Positions 22,137-31,886 of a stretch of 64,000 nucleotides of DNA are shown here, in pieces (the stretch's first letter is position 1; each line of letters starts with the position of its first letter). The DNA lies in the NCBI GenBank assembly GCA_036871055.1, contig CP141893.1, positions 1,550,001 through 1,614,000 on the forward strand, read 5' to 3'. The notes under the pieces are model-generated. The model searched no databases. It was not told the DNA's origin and was given only the letters and a program-made list of their open reading frames with translations. A program made the translations under genes and the position numbers. The DNA is from Bisbaumannia sp015645095. Lineage in GTDB: Bacteria; Pseudomonadota; Gammaproteobacteria; Pseudomonadales; Halomonadaceae.

Positions 22137-23819
22137 ATGGGAGAGCCGAGTGATCGGTATCCGTTGCGAGCAGACGCCGTCTATCGTCGCCTCTTCGAGG
22201 CCGCGGCGGATGCCCAGTTTCTGGTGGCGGTGGAGGGGGAGGGCTTTCGCTACCTCCGGGTCAACGAGGCCCTGATCCAGGGCAGTGGCATTGCCCGCTC
22301 GGCGATAGAGGGCCACACCCCTACCGAGGCGCTACCCGAGGCCCTGGCGCCCCTAATCGAGGAGCAGTACCGGCTCTGCCGGCTGGCGCGCCAGACTCGC
22401 CTCTTCGAACAGCAGTTTCCGCTTCCCGGGGGGCTGCGTTGCTGGCAGACCCGCCTGACGCCCTTGCTCGACGAGCGGGGTCGGGTGGCGCTGATCCTGG
22501 GCTGTGCCCGGGATATCACGCCGCTGCGCGATTTCACCCAGACCCTGGTGTCGGTGGCCGATACCCTGCCGGGCTTTATCTACCAGCTGCGTCGTGATGT
22601 CGACGGCCATTGGTCTTACCCCTACGTGGGCAAGCGGGTCGCCGAGATGTTCGGCGTCAGCGTCGCCGAGGCGGAGGCCGATGCGGAGGCGCTGATTGGC
22701 TTGATCCACCCGGACGACCGAGAGCGGGTGATCCGCGAGAGTCTGGAGTGCGCCGAGCGCCTGGCGCCCTGGCATAGCGAGTTTCGCATGTATCACCGGG
22801 ATGGTCGGCTATTGTGGCTGGAGGCCAACGATATCGCCCAGCGGCTCGAGGATGGCAGCCTGGTGTGGACTGGCTATGTCAATGACATCACCGCCCAGAA
22901 GCGGCTCGAGGAGCGCAATGCGGTCAATGACCGACGCTTCCAGCTGCTGGTGGAGAACGCCAACGACATCATCTACTCCCTGACCCGGGAGGGACGCCTG
23001 GACTATGTCTCCCCCAACTGGACCGAGATGCTGGGGCTCGACGCCGAGGCGGCCCTGGGGCGGCCGCTGAGCGAGTTCATCCACCCCGAGGATCGTCCCG
23101 GGCTGGAGGCCTTCCTCCACGAGCTCTTTCACACCGGCACCAAGCAGCAGGGGGTGGAGTATCGCATGCGTCACGCCGATGGGAACTGGCGCTGGCACAC
23201 CTCCAATGCTTCGCCGATGTTCGACGAGGATGGCAACCTGGCCACCTGCATGGGCATCGCCCGGGATATCACCGAGCGCCGGGCCATGGAGGAGAAGATT
23301 CGCCATATGGCCCAGCATGACCCCCTCACCGGGTTGCCCAACCGGGCGCTGTTCTTCTCCCACCTGGACAAGGCCATTCGCCTGGCCCTGCGCCAGGGCC
23401 AGCCCCTGGCACTGATGTTTATTGACCTGGACAAGTTCAAGCCGGTCAATGACACCCATGGCCATGGGGTCGGCGATCGCCTGTTGATTGCCGTGGCGCG
23501 GCGCATGGAGGCGCGGCTGCGAGCCTCGGACGTGATCGGGCGCATCGGCGGCGACGAGTTCGTGGTGCTGCTGCCGCTGATCCGCGATCGGGACGACGCT
23601 CACGGGGTGGCCGAGGCGCTCTGCGCGGCCCTGCGTGAGCCCTTCGCGGTGGATCACCTGACCCTTGGCGTCTCCGCCAGTATCGGCCTGGCCCTGTGCC
23701 CGGATCATGCCGAGGAGAGCCAGGCCCTGGCTCACTACGCCGACCAGGCCATGTACCTGGCCAAGGAGCGGGGTCGCGACCGGGTGGTGGTCTATGGGGA
23801 AGGGCGCCGCCGCCGCTGA
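22137..23819 (+). CDS. Diguanylate cyclase with three PAS domains
   Basis: This 560-residue protein is predicted to be cytoplasmic, with no membrane segment. Three PAS domains occupy roughly residues 15-125, 135-255 and 265-390. The GGDEF domain runs from about 400 to 555. The catalytic motif GGDEF is intact at about residues 471-475, and the product-inhibition I-site RxxD is present five residues before it (RASDVIGRIGGDEF). It should make cyclic di-GMP. The start is preceded by GGGGGAAAGG. There is no EAL domain. The sensed signal is unknown. It converges on the P-type ATPase gene. Confidence 0.92.
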   Translation: MGEPSDRYPLRADAVYRRLFEAAADAQFLVAVEGEGFRYLRVNEALIQGSGIARSAIEGHTPTEALPEALAPLIEEQYRLCRLARQTRLFEQQFPLPGGLRCWQTRLTPLLDERGRVALILGCARDITPLRDFTQTLVSVADTLPGFIYQLRRDVDGHWSYPYVGKRVAEMFGVSVAEAEADAEALIGLIHPDDRERVIRESLECAERLAPWHSEFRMYHRDGRLLWLEANDIAQRLEDGSLVWTGYVNDITAQKRLEERNAVNDRRFQLLVENANDIIYSLTREGRLDYVSPNWTEMLGLDAEAALGRPLSEFIHPEDRPGLEAFLHELFHTGTKQQGVEYRMRHADGNWRWHTSNASPMFDEDGNLATCMGIARDITERRAMEEKIRHMAQHDPLTGLPNRALFFSHLDKAIRLALRQGQPLALMFIDLDKFKPVNDTHGHGVGDRLLIAVARRMEARLRASDVIGRIGGDEFVVLLPLIRDRDDAHGVAEALCAALREPFAVDHLTLGVSASIGLALCPDHAEESQALAHYADQAMYLAKERGRDRVVVYGEGRRRR

Positions 23820-23825
23820 GTCGCC

Positions 23826-26561
23826 TCAGGGCGCCGCCTCTTCGCGATGCGAGGCGCGGTGGGGCGGGCGGCGTCGCCATAGCCACTTCTCCAGCTCCAC
23901 CACCAGGAAGATGCCCAGGCTGGCGGCGAGGATTACCGCCCAGTGAACCAGGCCCAGGGCGTCGCTGCCGAACACCAGTTGCATCGGCGGCAGGTAGGTC
24001 CAGGCCAGTTGCAGGGCGGCCACCAGGCCGATGGCCAGCCACACCGGGCGGCTGCCGAAGAGGCCCTGCCAGGAGAGGGCGCTGGCGGTGAGGAAGCGGC
24101 TATTGATCAGGTAGGCGGCGCTGCCCATCACCAGCATGTTGACCGCCCCGGCCCGGGCCAGCGCCTCGCCGCCCCCCTGGCCATGCAGGATCCAGGCGAA
24201 AACGCCGAAGACCCCGGCCAGCAGCAGCAGCGAGACGAACACCACCCGCCATAGCAGGAAGAGATCGAGCAGCGGCGCCTGTGGGTCCCGGGGCGGGCGG
24301 GCCATAAGGTTCGGCTCGGCCCGCTCGAAGGCCAGCGCCAGGCCCAGGGTCACCGCCACCACCATGTTCACCCAGAGCGCCTGGAGGGGCGTGACCGGCA
24401 ACCGGCTGCCGGCCAGCACCGCCAGCAGGATGGCCAGCCCCTGGCCGCCATTGGTGGGTAGCAGGAAGGTGATGGTCTTGCGGATATTGTCGTAGACCTT
24501 GCGTCCCTCCTCGATGGCGGCGGCGATGGTGGCGAAGTTGTCGTCCGCCAGCACCATCTCGGCGGCCTCCTTGGCCGCCTCGGTGCCCTGGATGCCCATG
24601 GCCACCCCCACGTCGGCGCGCTTCAGGGCCGGGCCGTCGTTGACGCCATCGCCGGTCATGGCGCAGATGCCGCCCCGGGCCTGCATTGCCTGGACCAGGC
24701 GCAGCTTGTGTTCCGGCGCGGCCCGGGCGAAGACATCCACCTCGAGGATCACTTGCTCCAGCTCGGCATCCGACATGGCTTCCACCTCGCGGCCGGTGAG
24801 GGCGCGCTCGGTATGGGCGAAGCCCAGCTCCCGGGCGATGGCCAGGGCGGTCACCGCATGGTCGCCGGTGACCATCACCGGGCGAATGCCCGCCGCCAGA
24901 CACTGGGCCACCGCGGCGATCGCCTCCTCCCGGGGCGGGTCGAGCAGGCCCACCAGTCCCAGCAGCACCAGGCCCTCCTCGGCGTGCTCGTCGCCGAGCT
25001 CATCGATGCCGGGTACGGCTTTCTCGGCCAGGGCGAGCACCCGCAGGCCCCGGGAGGAGAGAGCATGGATGCGCGCCTCCCAGGCCTCGGTGCCCAGCGG
25101 CGCCTCGCCGCCGTCCGGGGTGCGTTCGAGATGACACATCTCCAGCAGACGATCCGGGGCGCCCTTGACCAGCAGGCGCGGCTCACCCTCCAGCTCATGC
25201 AGGGTGGCCATGTACTTGCGTTCGGACTCGAAGGGAATGGCATCCTGGCGGCCGTGGTCGCCGCGCAGCTCGCCGGCGGTGAGCCCCGCCTTGGCGGCGG
25301 CCACCACCAGGGCGCCCTCGGTGGGGTCGCCATGAATCTGCCACTGGCCCTCGACCTCGGCCAGCTCGGCGTCGTTGCACAGTACTCCCACCTTGAGAAA
25401 GTGCAGGAGGGCGGGGTCGGTATCGGGGCTCACCGCCTGGGGGTGGCCCTGGGCATCCAGAACCTGGAAGTCACCCCGGGGGGCAAAGCCGATGCCCTCG
25501 ATGCGGTACTCCCCCTCGGGGAGCCAGATCGCCTGGGCGGTCATCTCGTTGCGGGTCAGGGTGCCGGTCTTGTCGGAGAAGATGGTGGAGATGGCGCCCA
25601 GGGTCTCCACCGCCGGCAGGCGGCGAATGATGGCGCGCCGCCGCGCCATGCTCTGCACCCCCAGCGCCAGGGTGATGGTGACCACCGCGGGCAGCCCCTC
25701 GGGAATCGCCGCCACCGCCAGGCCCACCGCCGCCATAAACATCTCGCCCAGGGGCTGGCCATGAACCAGGACGCCGAAGGCGGCGGTGAGGCCGGCGGCC
25801 ATCAGGATCACCAGGGCCAGCACCCGGCCGGCCCGGTCGAGCTGTTGCAGCAGTGGCGTCTTGAGCTTGTCCACCTCCCGCAGCAGCTCGGAGATGCGCC
25901 CCAGCTCGGTCTGGGCCGCGGTGGCCACCACCAGCCCCAGGCCGGTGCCCTGTACCACCAGGGTGCCGGCGAAGGCCATGCTGGTGCGGTCGCCCAGCTC
26001 GGCGTCGGTCGCCACCGGCGAGAGGGTCTTGTCCACCGCCGTGGATTCGCCGGTCAGCGCCGCTTCCTGGGTGCGTAGCCGCTTGGTCTCCAAGAGGCGC
26101 AGGTCGGCGGGCACCCGGTCGCCGCTCTCCACCCACACCAGATCCCCGGGCACCAGCTCTCGGGCATCCAGGGTCTGTCGGCGCCCATCACGTACCACTC
26201 GGGCCTGGGGCGAGAGCATCTGGCGGATGCTCTCCAGGGCCTGCTCCGCCTTACCCTCCTGGATAAAGCCGATCAGGGCGATGATCACCACCACCCCGAG
26301 GATCGCCGCCGCGTCCAGGCGATGGCCCAGCATCAGGCTGGCCAGGGCCGCCACCAGCAGGATGCCCATCAGCAGGTTGTTGAACTGGGCCAGCAGCCGC
26401 CGCCAGGCGGGGCGAGGCTTGGCCTGGCGCAGGTGGTTGGGGCCATGTTCGTCCAGGCGCCGGGCGGCCTCCGCGCCGCTCAGGCCTGCTTCGGGGGTGT
26501 CGAGATGTGCCAAGGCCTCCGTGGCCTCCAGGGCGTGCCATGGTGTGTCGGGGTCGTGCAT
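23826..26561 (-). CDS. P-type cation-transporting ATPase (P2-like)
   Basis: This 911-residue membrane ATPase has all core motifs: TGES at 170-173, PEGLP at 287-291 in helix 4, the phosphorylated Asp330 in SDKTGTLT, and TGDGVND in the P domain. The N-terminal cation ATPase domain and six C-terminal membrane segments place it with bacterial Ca2+/PMA1-like pumps. In helix 6 the usual NxxTD cation-binding pattern reads NMVVAVT. The Asp used by Ca2+ pumps is therefore absent and the ion is uncertain. It is a single-gene unit. Confidence 0.9.
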   Translation of the reverse strand: MHDPDTPWHALEATEALAHLDTPEAGLSGAEAARRLDEHGPNHLRQAKPRPAWRRLLAQFNNLLMGILLVAALASLMLGHRLDAAAILGVVVIIALIGFIQEGKAEQALESIRQMLSPQARVVRDGRRQTLDARELVPGDLVWVESGDRVPADLRLLETKRLRTQEAALTGESTAVDKTLSPVATDAELGDRTSMAFAGTLVVQGTGLGLVVATAAQTELGRISELLREVDKLKTPLLQQLDRAGRVLALVILMAAGLTAAFGVLVHGQPLGEMFMAAVGLAVAAIPEGLPAVVTITLALGVQSMARRRAIIRRLPAVETLGAISTIFSDKTGTLTRNEMTAQAIWLPEGEYRIEGIGFAPRGDFQVLDAQGHPQAVSPDTDPALLHFLKVGVLCNDAELAEVEGQWQIHGDPTEGALVVAAAKAGLTAGELRGDHGRQDAIPFESERKYMATLHELEGEPRLLVKGAPDRLLEMCHLERTPDGGEAPLGTEAWEARIHALSSRGLRVLALAEKAVPGIDELGDEHAEEGLVLLGLVGLLDPPREEAIAAVAQCLAAGIRPVMVTGDHAVTALAIARELGFAHTERALTGREVEAMSDAELEQVILEVDVFARAAPEHKLRLVQAMQARGGICAMTGDGVNDGPALKRADVGVAMGIQGTEAAKEAAEMVLADDNFATIAAAIEEGRKVYDNIRKTITFLLPTNGGQGLAILLAVLAGSRLPVTPLQALWVNMVVAVTLGLALAFERAEPNLMARPPRDPQAPLLDLFLLWRVVFVSLLLLAGVFGVFAWILHGQGGGEALARAGAVNMLVMGSAAYLINSRFLTASALSWQGLFGSRPVWLAIGLVAALQLAWTYLPPMQLVFGSDALGLVHWAVILAASLGIFLVVELEKWLWRRRPPHRASHREEAAP

Positions 26562-26623
26562 ACCGGTTCTCTCCTTGCCGGTGGGCCGGATGACAGGTGT
26601 AGCATAGCCCTTGCTGCAACGCA

Positions 26624-26645
26624 GTGATCCCGGTCAAGGGATCAC
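26624..26645. repeat. Inverted repeat upstream of the P-type ATPase
   Basis: GTGATCCC and GGGATCAC form a perfect 8-bp stem around a six-base loop, 63 bases upstream of the ATPase start and 137 bases before the YchJ-family gene. It could be an operator or a hairpin in either leader. There is no T run. Confidence 0.5.
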
Positions 26646-26781
26646 GGCAAGAGTGAACGAGGGGCGCTGTTAGCCCCGGACCGTAAAGCCCATCACGACA
26701 ACCCTATGACCCGGTCAAGGTCGGGGACAGCCGCAACGCGCCATGGCACACTGGCGCGCCGACCCCAAGGAGAGCCAAGAG

Positions 26782-27234
26782 ATGGACGAGCGAGCCTGTC
26801 CCTGCGGCAGCGGCGCCGCCTATGCGGATTGCTGTGGCCCCTATCACGCCGGGGCGCCGGCGCCGACCCCGGAGGCCTTGATGCGCTCTCGCTATAGCGC
26901 CTTCGCCCTGAACCTGACCGACTATTTGCTGGCCAGCTGGCACGCCTCGACCCGGCCCGCCACCCTGGCCGCGGATGACCAGACCCGCTGGATACGCCTG
27001 GAGGTGCTGGATAGCGAGGCCCAGGGCGAGCAGGGACGGGTGCACTTTCGCGCCACCTTCCGGGAGGGGCGGCGCTGGGCGGTACTGGAGGAGAGATCCC
27101 GTTTCCTGCGCGAGGGCGAGCACTGGTTCTACTGCGATGGCCAGACGTCCTGGCAACGCCTCAAGCCGGGTCGCAATGACCCCTGCCTTTGCGGCAGCGG
27201 GCGCAAGTTCAAGGCCTGCTGCGGGGCGGCTTGA
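26782..27234 (+). CDS. ychJ: YchJ-family SEC-C motif protein (UPF0225)
   Basis: This 150-residue protein carries a SEC-C zinc-binding motif at each end: CPCGSGAAYADCCGPYH at the N-terminus and CLCGSGRKFKACCG at the C-terminus. Between them is a small NTF2-like domain. The layout is that of YchJ/UPF0225, a widespread family without a firm function. The ATG at 26782 has AAGGAG nine bases upstream; an ATG 13 codons earlier lacks one. It converges on the chemoreceptor-like gene with a 15-base gap. Confidence 0.9.
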   Translation: MDERACPCGSGAAYADCCGPYHAGAPAPTPEALMRSRYSAFALNLTDYLLASWHASTRPATLAADDQTRWIRLEVLDSEAQGEQGRVHFRATFREGRRWAVLEERSRFLREGEHWFYCDGQTSWQRLKPGRNDPCLCGSGRKFKACCGAA

Positions 27235-27249
27235 AACGCGGGGCGGTCC

Positions 27250-28638
27250 TCAACGCTTCTGTGCCAGGCGCCCCAGGGTCTCCTTCAGCTCAGCCAGTAG
27301 CGAGCGAGTCAGCTCCACCCCGTGACGCACCTTGCCCGCCGAACCGGAAGAGCGCTCGGCCAGTTGGCGCACCTCCTGGGCCACCACCGCGAAGCCACGG
27401 CCGGCCTCTCCGGCCCGAGCCGCCTCGATGGCGGCATTGAGCGAGAGCAGGTTGGTTTGGCTGGCGATGCCATCGATCGATTCCACCAGAGCGCTGATAC
27501 GCTGGCTCGCCTCGTCCACCCGGGTCATCTTTTCGTCCATCTCGGCGCGCAGGGCCACCTCGTCGGTGACGTCCCGGAAGAAGGCGGTGTAGTGGGTCTC
27601 GCCCCCTAGCTTGACCTTGGAGAGGGTGACGCTACCCCAGCGGGTCTCGCCATCCTTGCGGGGAATGGGCACCTCTCGGGTGAAGCCGACGATCTTGTTC
27701 TCGCCCCCCTCCCGGTTGGCATTGACGTAGTCATCGTGGCGGGGGCGAATCGCCGCCGGCACCAGCATCTTGACATTTTGTCCGAGCACTTCGTCCCGGG
27801 CATAGCCCCACAGGCGTTCCGCCGCCCCATTGAAGAAGGTGACCCGGTTGTGGTGGTCGATGGTGACCACCGCGTCGAGTGCCTGCTCCAGGGTTTGATT
27901 GAGCCGCTCCCTGAGCTCCTGTTGAGCCCCGATGTCCTTGGCGAAGGCCGTGTAGCAGGTTTCACCATCGACCTCCACCTGGGAGATGGAGAGATTGACC
28001 CAGCGGGGCTCGCCATTGCGGTGCTGCATCTGCACATCGCGGCTGCTGCCGACGATGCGATTCTGGCCGCCGTGACGGTGACGCTGGATAAACCCATCGT
28101 GTTGATGCCGATAGGCCTCCGGCACCAGCCGCTTGACGTTCTCTCCCAGCACTTCCTCCCGGCGATAGCCCCACAGGCGCTCGGCGGCGGCATTGAAAAA
28201 GCGAATGCGATTGTCGGCGTCGATGGTGACCACCGCATCCAGGGCTTGCTCCAGGGCCTGTTCCGCGTGATTCACCGCCGGGGCTTCCAGGGGGCGTACC
28301 GTGACCAGGCGTCCCTCGGCGTGGCGTCCCAGGGTCACGCCGGCCAGAAAGGGCGTACCCCGACCATCCACTCCCTCCAGGCGCTGCTCCTGATCCAGGA
28401 GCGCCGGGTTCAGCTCGGGGAAGAGGGTGCGACATGGGGTTCCGCGCAGGGGCTCATCGCCCCAGAGCCGCTGGGCGGCGCCAATGCTGGTAAGGATCTC
28501 GCCGTGGTGATCCACCAGCAGGGCCGCGACCGGCAGGGCATGGAAAAGCGCCTCATAGCGCCCGTCTTGGGTGCAATCCGGGGCCTCGGGGGCGGCGGGG
28601 AAGAAGGACACAGTGAGTCGCTGAAGCAGGGATGGCAT
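27250..28638 (-). CDS. Soluble PAS-domain chemoreceptor-like protein
   Basis: The 462-residue protein has a degenerate N-terminal PAS (about 28-125) and two well-conserved PAS domains with RLWGY motifs (about 130-250 and 255-375). It ends in a short methyl-accepting signalling domain whose tip reads LLSLNAAIEAARAGEAGRGF. There is no membrane segment and no HAMP domain. The signalling domain is much shorter than in standard chemoreceptors, ending soon after the hairpin tip, as in BdlA-like biofilm-dispersal proteins. The ATG at 28638 is preferred to a longer open frame with basic, non-conserved residues. It probably senses redox or energy state. Confidence 0.85.
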   Translation of the reverse strand: MPSLLQRLTVSFFPAAPEAPDCTQDGRYEALFHALPVAALLVDHHGEILTSIGAAQRLWGDEPLRGTPCRTLFPELNPALLDQEQRLEGVDGRGTPFLAGVTLGRHAEGRLVTVRPLEAPAVNHAEQALEQALDAVVTIDADNRIRFFNAAAERLWGYRREEVLGENVKRLVPEAYRHQHDGFIQRHRHGGQNRIVGSSRDVQMQHRNGEPRWVNLSISQVEVDGETCYTAFAKDIGAQQELRERLNQTLEQALDAVVTIDHHNRVTFFNGAAERLWGYARDEVLGQNVKMLVPAAIRPRHDDYVNANREGGENKIVGFTREVPIPRKDGETRWGSVTLSKVKLGGETHYTAFFRDVTDEVALRAEMDEKMTRVDEASQRISALVESIDGIASQTNLLSLNAAIEAARAGEAGRGFAVVAQEVRQLAERSSGSAGKVRHGVELTRSLLAELKETLGRLAQKR

Positions 28639-28752
28639 CGACACTCTCGCACCAGGGAAGTTGGCTCGAGCATAGCGATGCAAAAGTTGTACATCAAATA
28701 TAATTTGAATAGGTTTCTGCCGGGCGGCCGCCTGACGGTGGCGCAACCGCCG

Positions 28753-31608
28753 TTAGATCCTGCTGGCGGCGGCCAGCAGTAGGGCCACCACCCCTAGGCT
28801 GACGCCGAAGGCGGGCCAGGGCATTAGCCAGGCCTCGGCGCGGCGCAGCCGGCGGTGCCAGTCCCGTGCCATCCGCTGCAGCCCCTGGTGCCGGGCACGC
28901 TGGCGCACTTTCTGGCGGACTCCTGTGACCCTTAGCCAGGCATGAAGGGGCCTTGCCGCCAGCAGCCCGGCGCCCAGGGCGAGGGCCAGAAGCCAGGGCA
29001 GCCCCAGGGTCAGCAGCACCGATAGTCCCTCGGCCGGCAGTGCCATCGGGGCCGGGGCCAGCCACCAGGGCAGCAGGGCGGCCAGGGCGCCGAGCCCGGC
29101 CAGCCCAGCCAGCAGCCAGGGGGCGTCGGGCGCCGGTTCTGGCGCATTCTGCTGCCGGTGCAACAGCAGGAAGAGCCGCAGCATCAGCAGGGCGCTGCCG
29201 ACACCGCTCAGGGTGGCGAGGCCGCCGGGCAGGCCGCCGGCGACGAGGCTTTCGGTCAGGCCCTGCTTGAGGAGCAGGCCGCCGCTGGGCGGGAGCCCGG
29301 CCAGGGTCAGGGCGGGCAGCAGCAGCGCCGCCAGCACCAGGCGCCGGCTGGCGGGGCTGGCGTTCCCGGCGATACCGGCCCCGGTGAAGAGGGCCGCCTT
29401 GGCCAGGGCATGGGTGGCAACCAGCAGCAGCAGGGCGGGTCGGGCCGCCTCGACGCCCTGCATCAGTAGCCCCAGCAGGGTGGCCATCAACCCCAGCTGG
29501 CTGACGCTGGACCAGGCCAGCAGCCGCTTGGGGGAGGCGCTGAGCAGGCCCCGTAGCACCCCGTAGCCGGCCCCGGCCAGGCCCAGGGCCACCAGGGCGA
29601 CGGCCAGGGGGGGCGCCGCCTCGGCGCCGGGCAGCAGGCGCAGCGCTCCCAGCACTCCCACCTTGACGATCAGCCCCGAGAGCACGGCGCTGGCCAGCGG
29701 CGGGGCCGCCGGGTGGGCCAGGGGCAGCCAGGCGTGGAGGCCGGGCAGCCCCGCCTTGAGGGCAAGCCCCAGGGTCAGGGCGGCGAGGGTGGTCGGCGAC
29801 AGCCCGGCCTTGGCCAGGGCGTCGAAGCGCAGCGAGGGCGCCTCCTGCCAGGCCAGAACCAGGCCCACCAGCAGCGCCAGCTCGGCCAGCAGCATCATCG
29901 CCAGGTAGCCCGCGGCGGCCCGTCGCGAGGCGAGGCGCCCATCGAGCCGCACCAGGGCCCAGCCCGCCAGGCTCAGCAGGGTCACCCCCACCAGAAAGCT
30001 CAGCAGGTCGTCGGCCAGCAGCGCCAGCAGATGGGCCGCCGCGGCGGTGGCCAGCAGGGGCACGAGCCCTCGGGGCGAGGCGGTGGCCAGTGGCCACCGC
30101 CAGGCCGCCAGGAGCGCCAGGGGCCAGATCACCATGGCCGCCAGCGCGAGCGTCCGGGCCTCGTCGGCGAGGGTGAGGCGCGGCAGCGGTGAGGCAGGCA
30201 GCCCCGCCAGGGCAACGAGCCCCACCACCCAGGCCAGCAGGGCCAGGGTCAGGGCCGCGGCCAGGGTAACGCCGCAGGGAGAGTGAGTGGGGGCTTGGGT
30301 ATCGGCCGGCTCGATCGGTCGCAGGGCCAGCTCGGCGAGACGCCAGAGCCAGGCGGCGGTAAGCAGGGTGCCCAGCAGCAGTAGGGCGGCGAGCCCGAGT
30401 CGCTGGCTGGCAAGGCTCGCCTCGAGCAGCCACCACTTGGCCACGAAGCCGCCGCCGGGGGGCAGCCCCACCAGGCCGAGTCCGGCGAGTGCGATGATGC
30501 CCCATGCCAGGGGGGCGTGCCGGGCACCGCCGGCGAGCCCCGATAGGCGGTCATGGCCATGGGCCCGGTACAGGGCGCCGGCGGCGAGAAAGAGCGCTCC
30601 CTTGGCCAGGCCATGGGCCACCAGCAGCAGCACCGCCCCCCGGGCCGCCGGGCCATGCCAGCTGCCGCCGGCGAGGGTCGGCAGCAGTAGGGCATAGCCG
30701 CTCTGGGAGAGGGTCGACCAGGCGATCACCAACTTCAGGCGCCGCTGCAGCATCGCCTGGAGGCCGCCCCAGATCAACGCCGTGGCGCCCAGCAGCGCCA
30801 GGGCCGGACGCAGGCTGCCATCGAGCCGCGCCAGGGGCCCCAGCCAGAGCCGCCACAGCACCATCAGCGCCGCGGCCACCACGGCGCCGGAGAGCAGGGC
30901 GCTGACCGGCGCCCGGGCCCGGGAGTGAGCCGCCGGCAACCAGAGGTGCAGGGGCACTAGGGCCGCCTTGATGGCGAGCCCCAGGGTCAGGGTCACCGCC
31001 GCCAGTTGGGATGCCGGGGTGGTGGTCAAGGCCTCGCTCAGCAGCACCAGGTCGAGGTGGCCGGTCTGGCCGTAGAGCAGGGCCACGCCGAGCAGGTAGA
31101 GCAGGGAGCCGAGCAGGGAGGCGAGCAGGTAGCGTAGGGCCGCCCGATGGCCGGGATCCTCCTTGCTGCGGGCCACCAGGCCCACGGCGGCCAGGCTCAT
31201 CAGCTCCAGCACCACATAGAGGTTGAAGAGATCCCGGGAGAGCAGCAGGGCGTTGAGGGAGGCCCATAGCAGCCACCAGAGGCTCCACAGGAAGCGGTCG
31301 TCGCGGCTTTCGGGGTCGGCCAGTTGGGCGAGGCTGGCCAGACCCATCAGCAGGGCGGTCATGCCCAGCAGAGCGGCGGCGGGCGGGTCGAGCCACCAGG
31401 CGATGCCCAGGGGAGGCGCCCAGCCGCCCACCGGCAGCATTAGAGGCAGGCCCGAGCTGCCCGCCAGGAGCCCCAAGGCACCGGCGACGATGCCGGCCAG
31501 GGCGAGGGCGACCTGGGTGCGGGGGGCGGCCAGGCCCAGGAAGGCGGCCAGGGCCAGCCCCAGGGGCAGCAGCAGGGCGCCGGGTAGCCACCAGGCGACG
31601 AGGCTCAA
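28753..31608 (-). CDS. Fused double NuoM/MrpD-like proton-transporting membrane subunit
   Basis: This very hydrophobic 951-residue protein contains two complete antiporter-like repeats, each about 470 residues. The first has the expected helix-5 glutamate (LYVVLELMSL) and the helix-7 lysine (LAIKAALVPLHLWLPAAH). The second keeps the lysine (LALKAGLPGLHAWLPLAH), but its helix-5 segment reads FLVGVTLLSL, with Thr in place of Glu. Usual MrpD or NuoM proteins have one such unit of about 500 residues. The TTG start overlaps the stop of the mnhC-like gene by four bases. It is the last gene of the antiporter operon and probably forms its ion-translocating core. Confidence 0.88.
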   Translation of the reverse strand: MSLVAWWLPGALLLPLGLALAAFLGLAAPRTQVALALAGIVAGALGLLAGSSGLPLMLPVGGWAPPLGIAWWLDPPAAALLGMTALLMGLASLAQLADPESRDDRFLWSLWWLLWASLNALLLSRDLFNLYVVLELMSLAAVGLVARSKEDPGHRAALRYLLASLLGSLLYLLGVALLYGQTGHLDLVLLSEALTTTPASQLAAVTLTLGLAIKAALVPLHLWLPAAHSRARAPVSALLSGAVVAAALMVLWRLWLGPLARLDGSLRPALALLGATALIWGGLQAMLQRRLKLVIAWSTLSQSGYALLLPTLAGGSWHGPAARGAVLLLVAHGLAKGALFLAAGALYRAHGHDRLSGLAGGARHAPLAWGIIALAGLGLVGLPPGGGFVAKWWLLEASLASQRLGLAALLLLGTLLTAAWLWRLAELALRPIEPADTQAPTHSPCGVTLAAALTLALLAWVVGLVALAGLPASPLPRLTLADEARTLALAAMVIWPLALLAAWRWPLATASPRGLVPLLATAAAAHLLALLADDLLSFLVGVTLLSLAGWALVRLDGRLASRRAAAGYLAMMLLAELALLVGLVLAWQEAPSLRFDALAKAGLSPTTLAALTLGLALKAGLPGLHAWLPLAHPAAPPLASAVLSGLIVKVGVLGALRLLPGAEAAPPLAVALVALGLAGAGYGVLRGLLSASPKRLLAWSSVSQLGLMATLLGLLMQGVEAARPALLLLVATHALAKAALFTGAGIAGNASPASRRLVLAALLLPALTLAGLPPSGGLLLKQGLTESLVAGGLPGGLATLSGVGSALLMLRLFLLLHRQQNAPEPAPDAPWLLAGLAGLGALAALLPWWLAPAPMALPAEGLSVLLTLGLPWLLALALGAGLLAARPLHAWLRVTGVRQKVRQRARHQGLQRMARDWHRRLRRAEAWLMPWPAFGVSLGVVALLLAAASRI

Positions 31609-31886
31609 GGCTCTTTCCCGTCGCCGGGCGGTTCCGTGGCACGAAGTATCAGCGCCAGGGCCGCGGCGGTGGTGCTGACCGCCACCACGATGCCGGTGAG
31701 CACCATGGCGTGGGGCACCGGGTCGAGGCCCGCCTCGGTGCGGGCCAGGGTCACCAGCAACAGGAAGAGCGCGCTGGCCAGCACATTGAGCGCCAGGATG
31801 CGCCGCAGCAGGGTGCGGGCCCGGAACAGCCCGACCAGCGAGAGGCCAGCCAGGAGCGCGGCAAGCAGGGGAAAGAGCCCGCTCAT
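31605..31886 (-). CDS. mnhC: Mrp-type antiporter subunit C (NuoK-like)
   Basis: This 93-residue protein has three predicted membrane helices and the segment DPVPHAMVLTGIVVAVSTTAAALALIL, the conserved core of MnhC/MrpC and NuoK. The start overlaps the preceding stop as ATGA, and its stop overlaps the next start as TTGA, so the genes are translationally coupled. It is a small membrane subunit of a cation/proton antiporter complex. Confidence 0.9.
   Translation of the reverse strand: MSGLFPLLAALLAGLSLVGLFRARTLLRRILALNVLASALFLLLVTLARTEAGLDPVPHAMVLTGIVVAVSTTAAALALILRATEPPGDGKEP

Noticed and set aside
28694..30505. Open frame of 603 codons overlapping the double NuoM-like gene in another frame
   Set aside because: Extremely Gly/Ala/Arg/Pro-rich without hydrophobic segments or motifs, and fully inside a gene with strong membrane-protein features.
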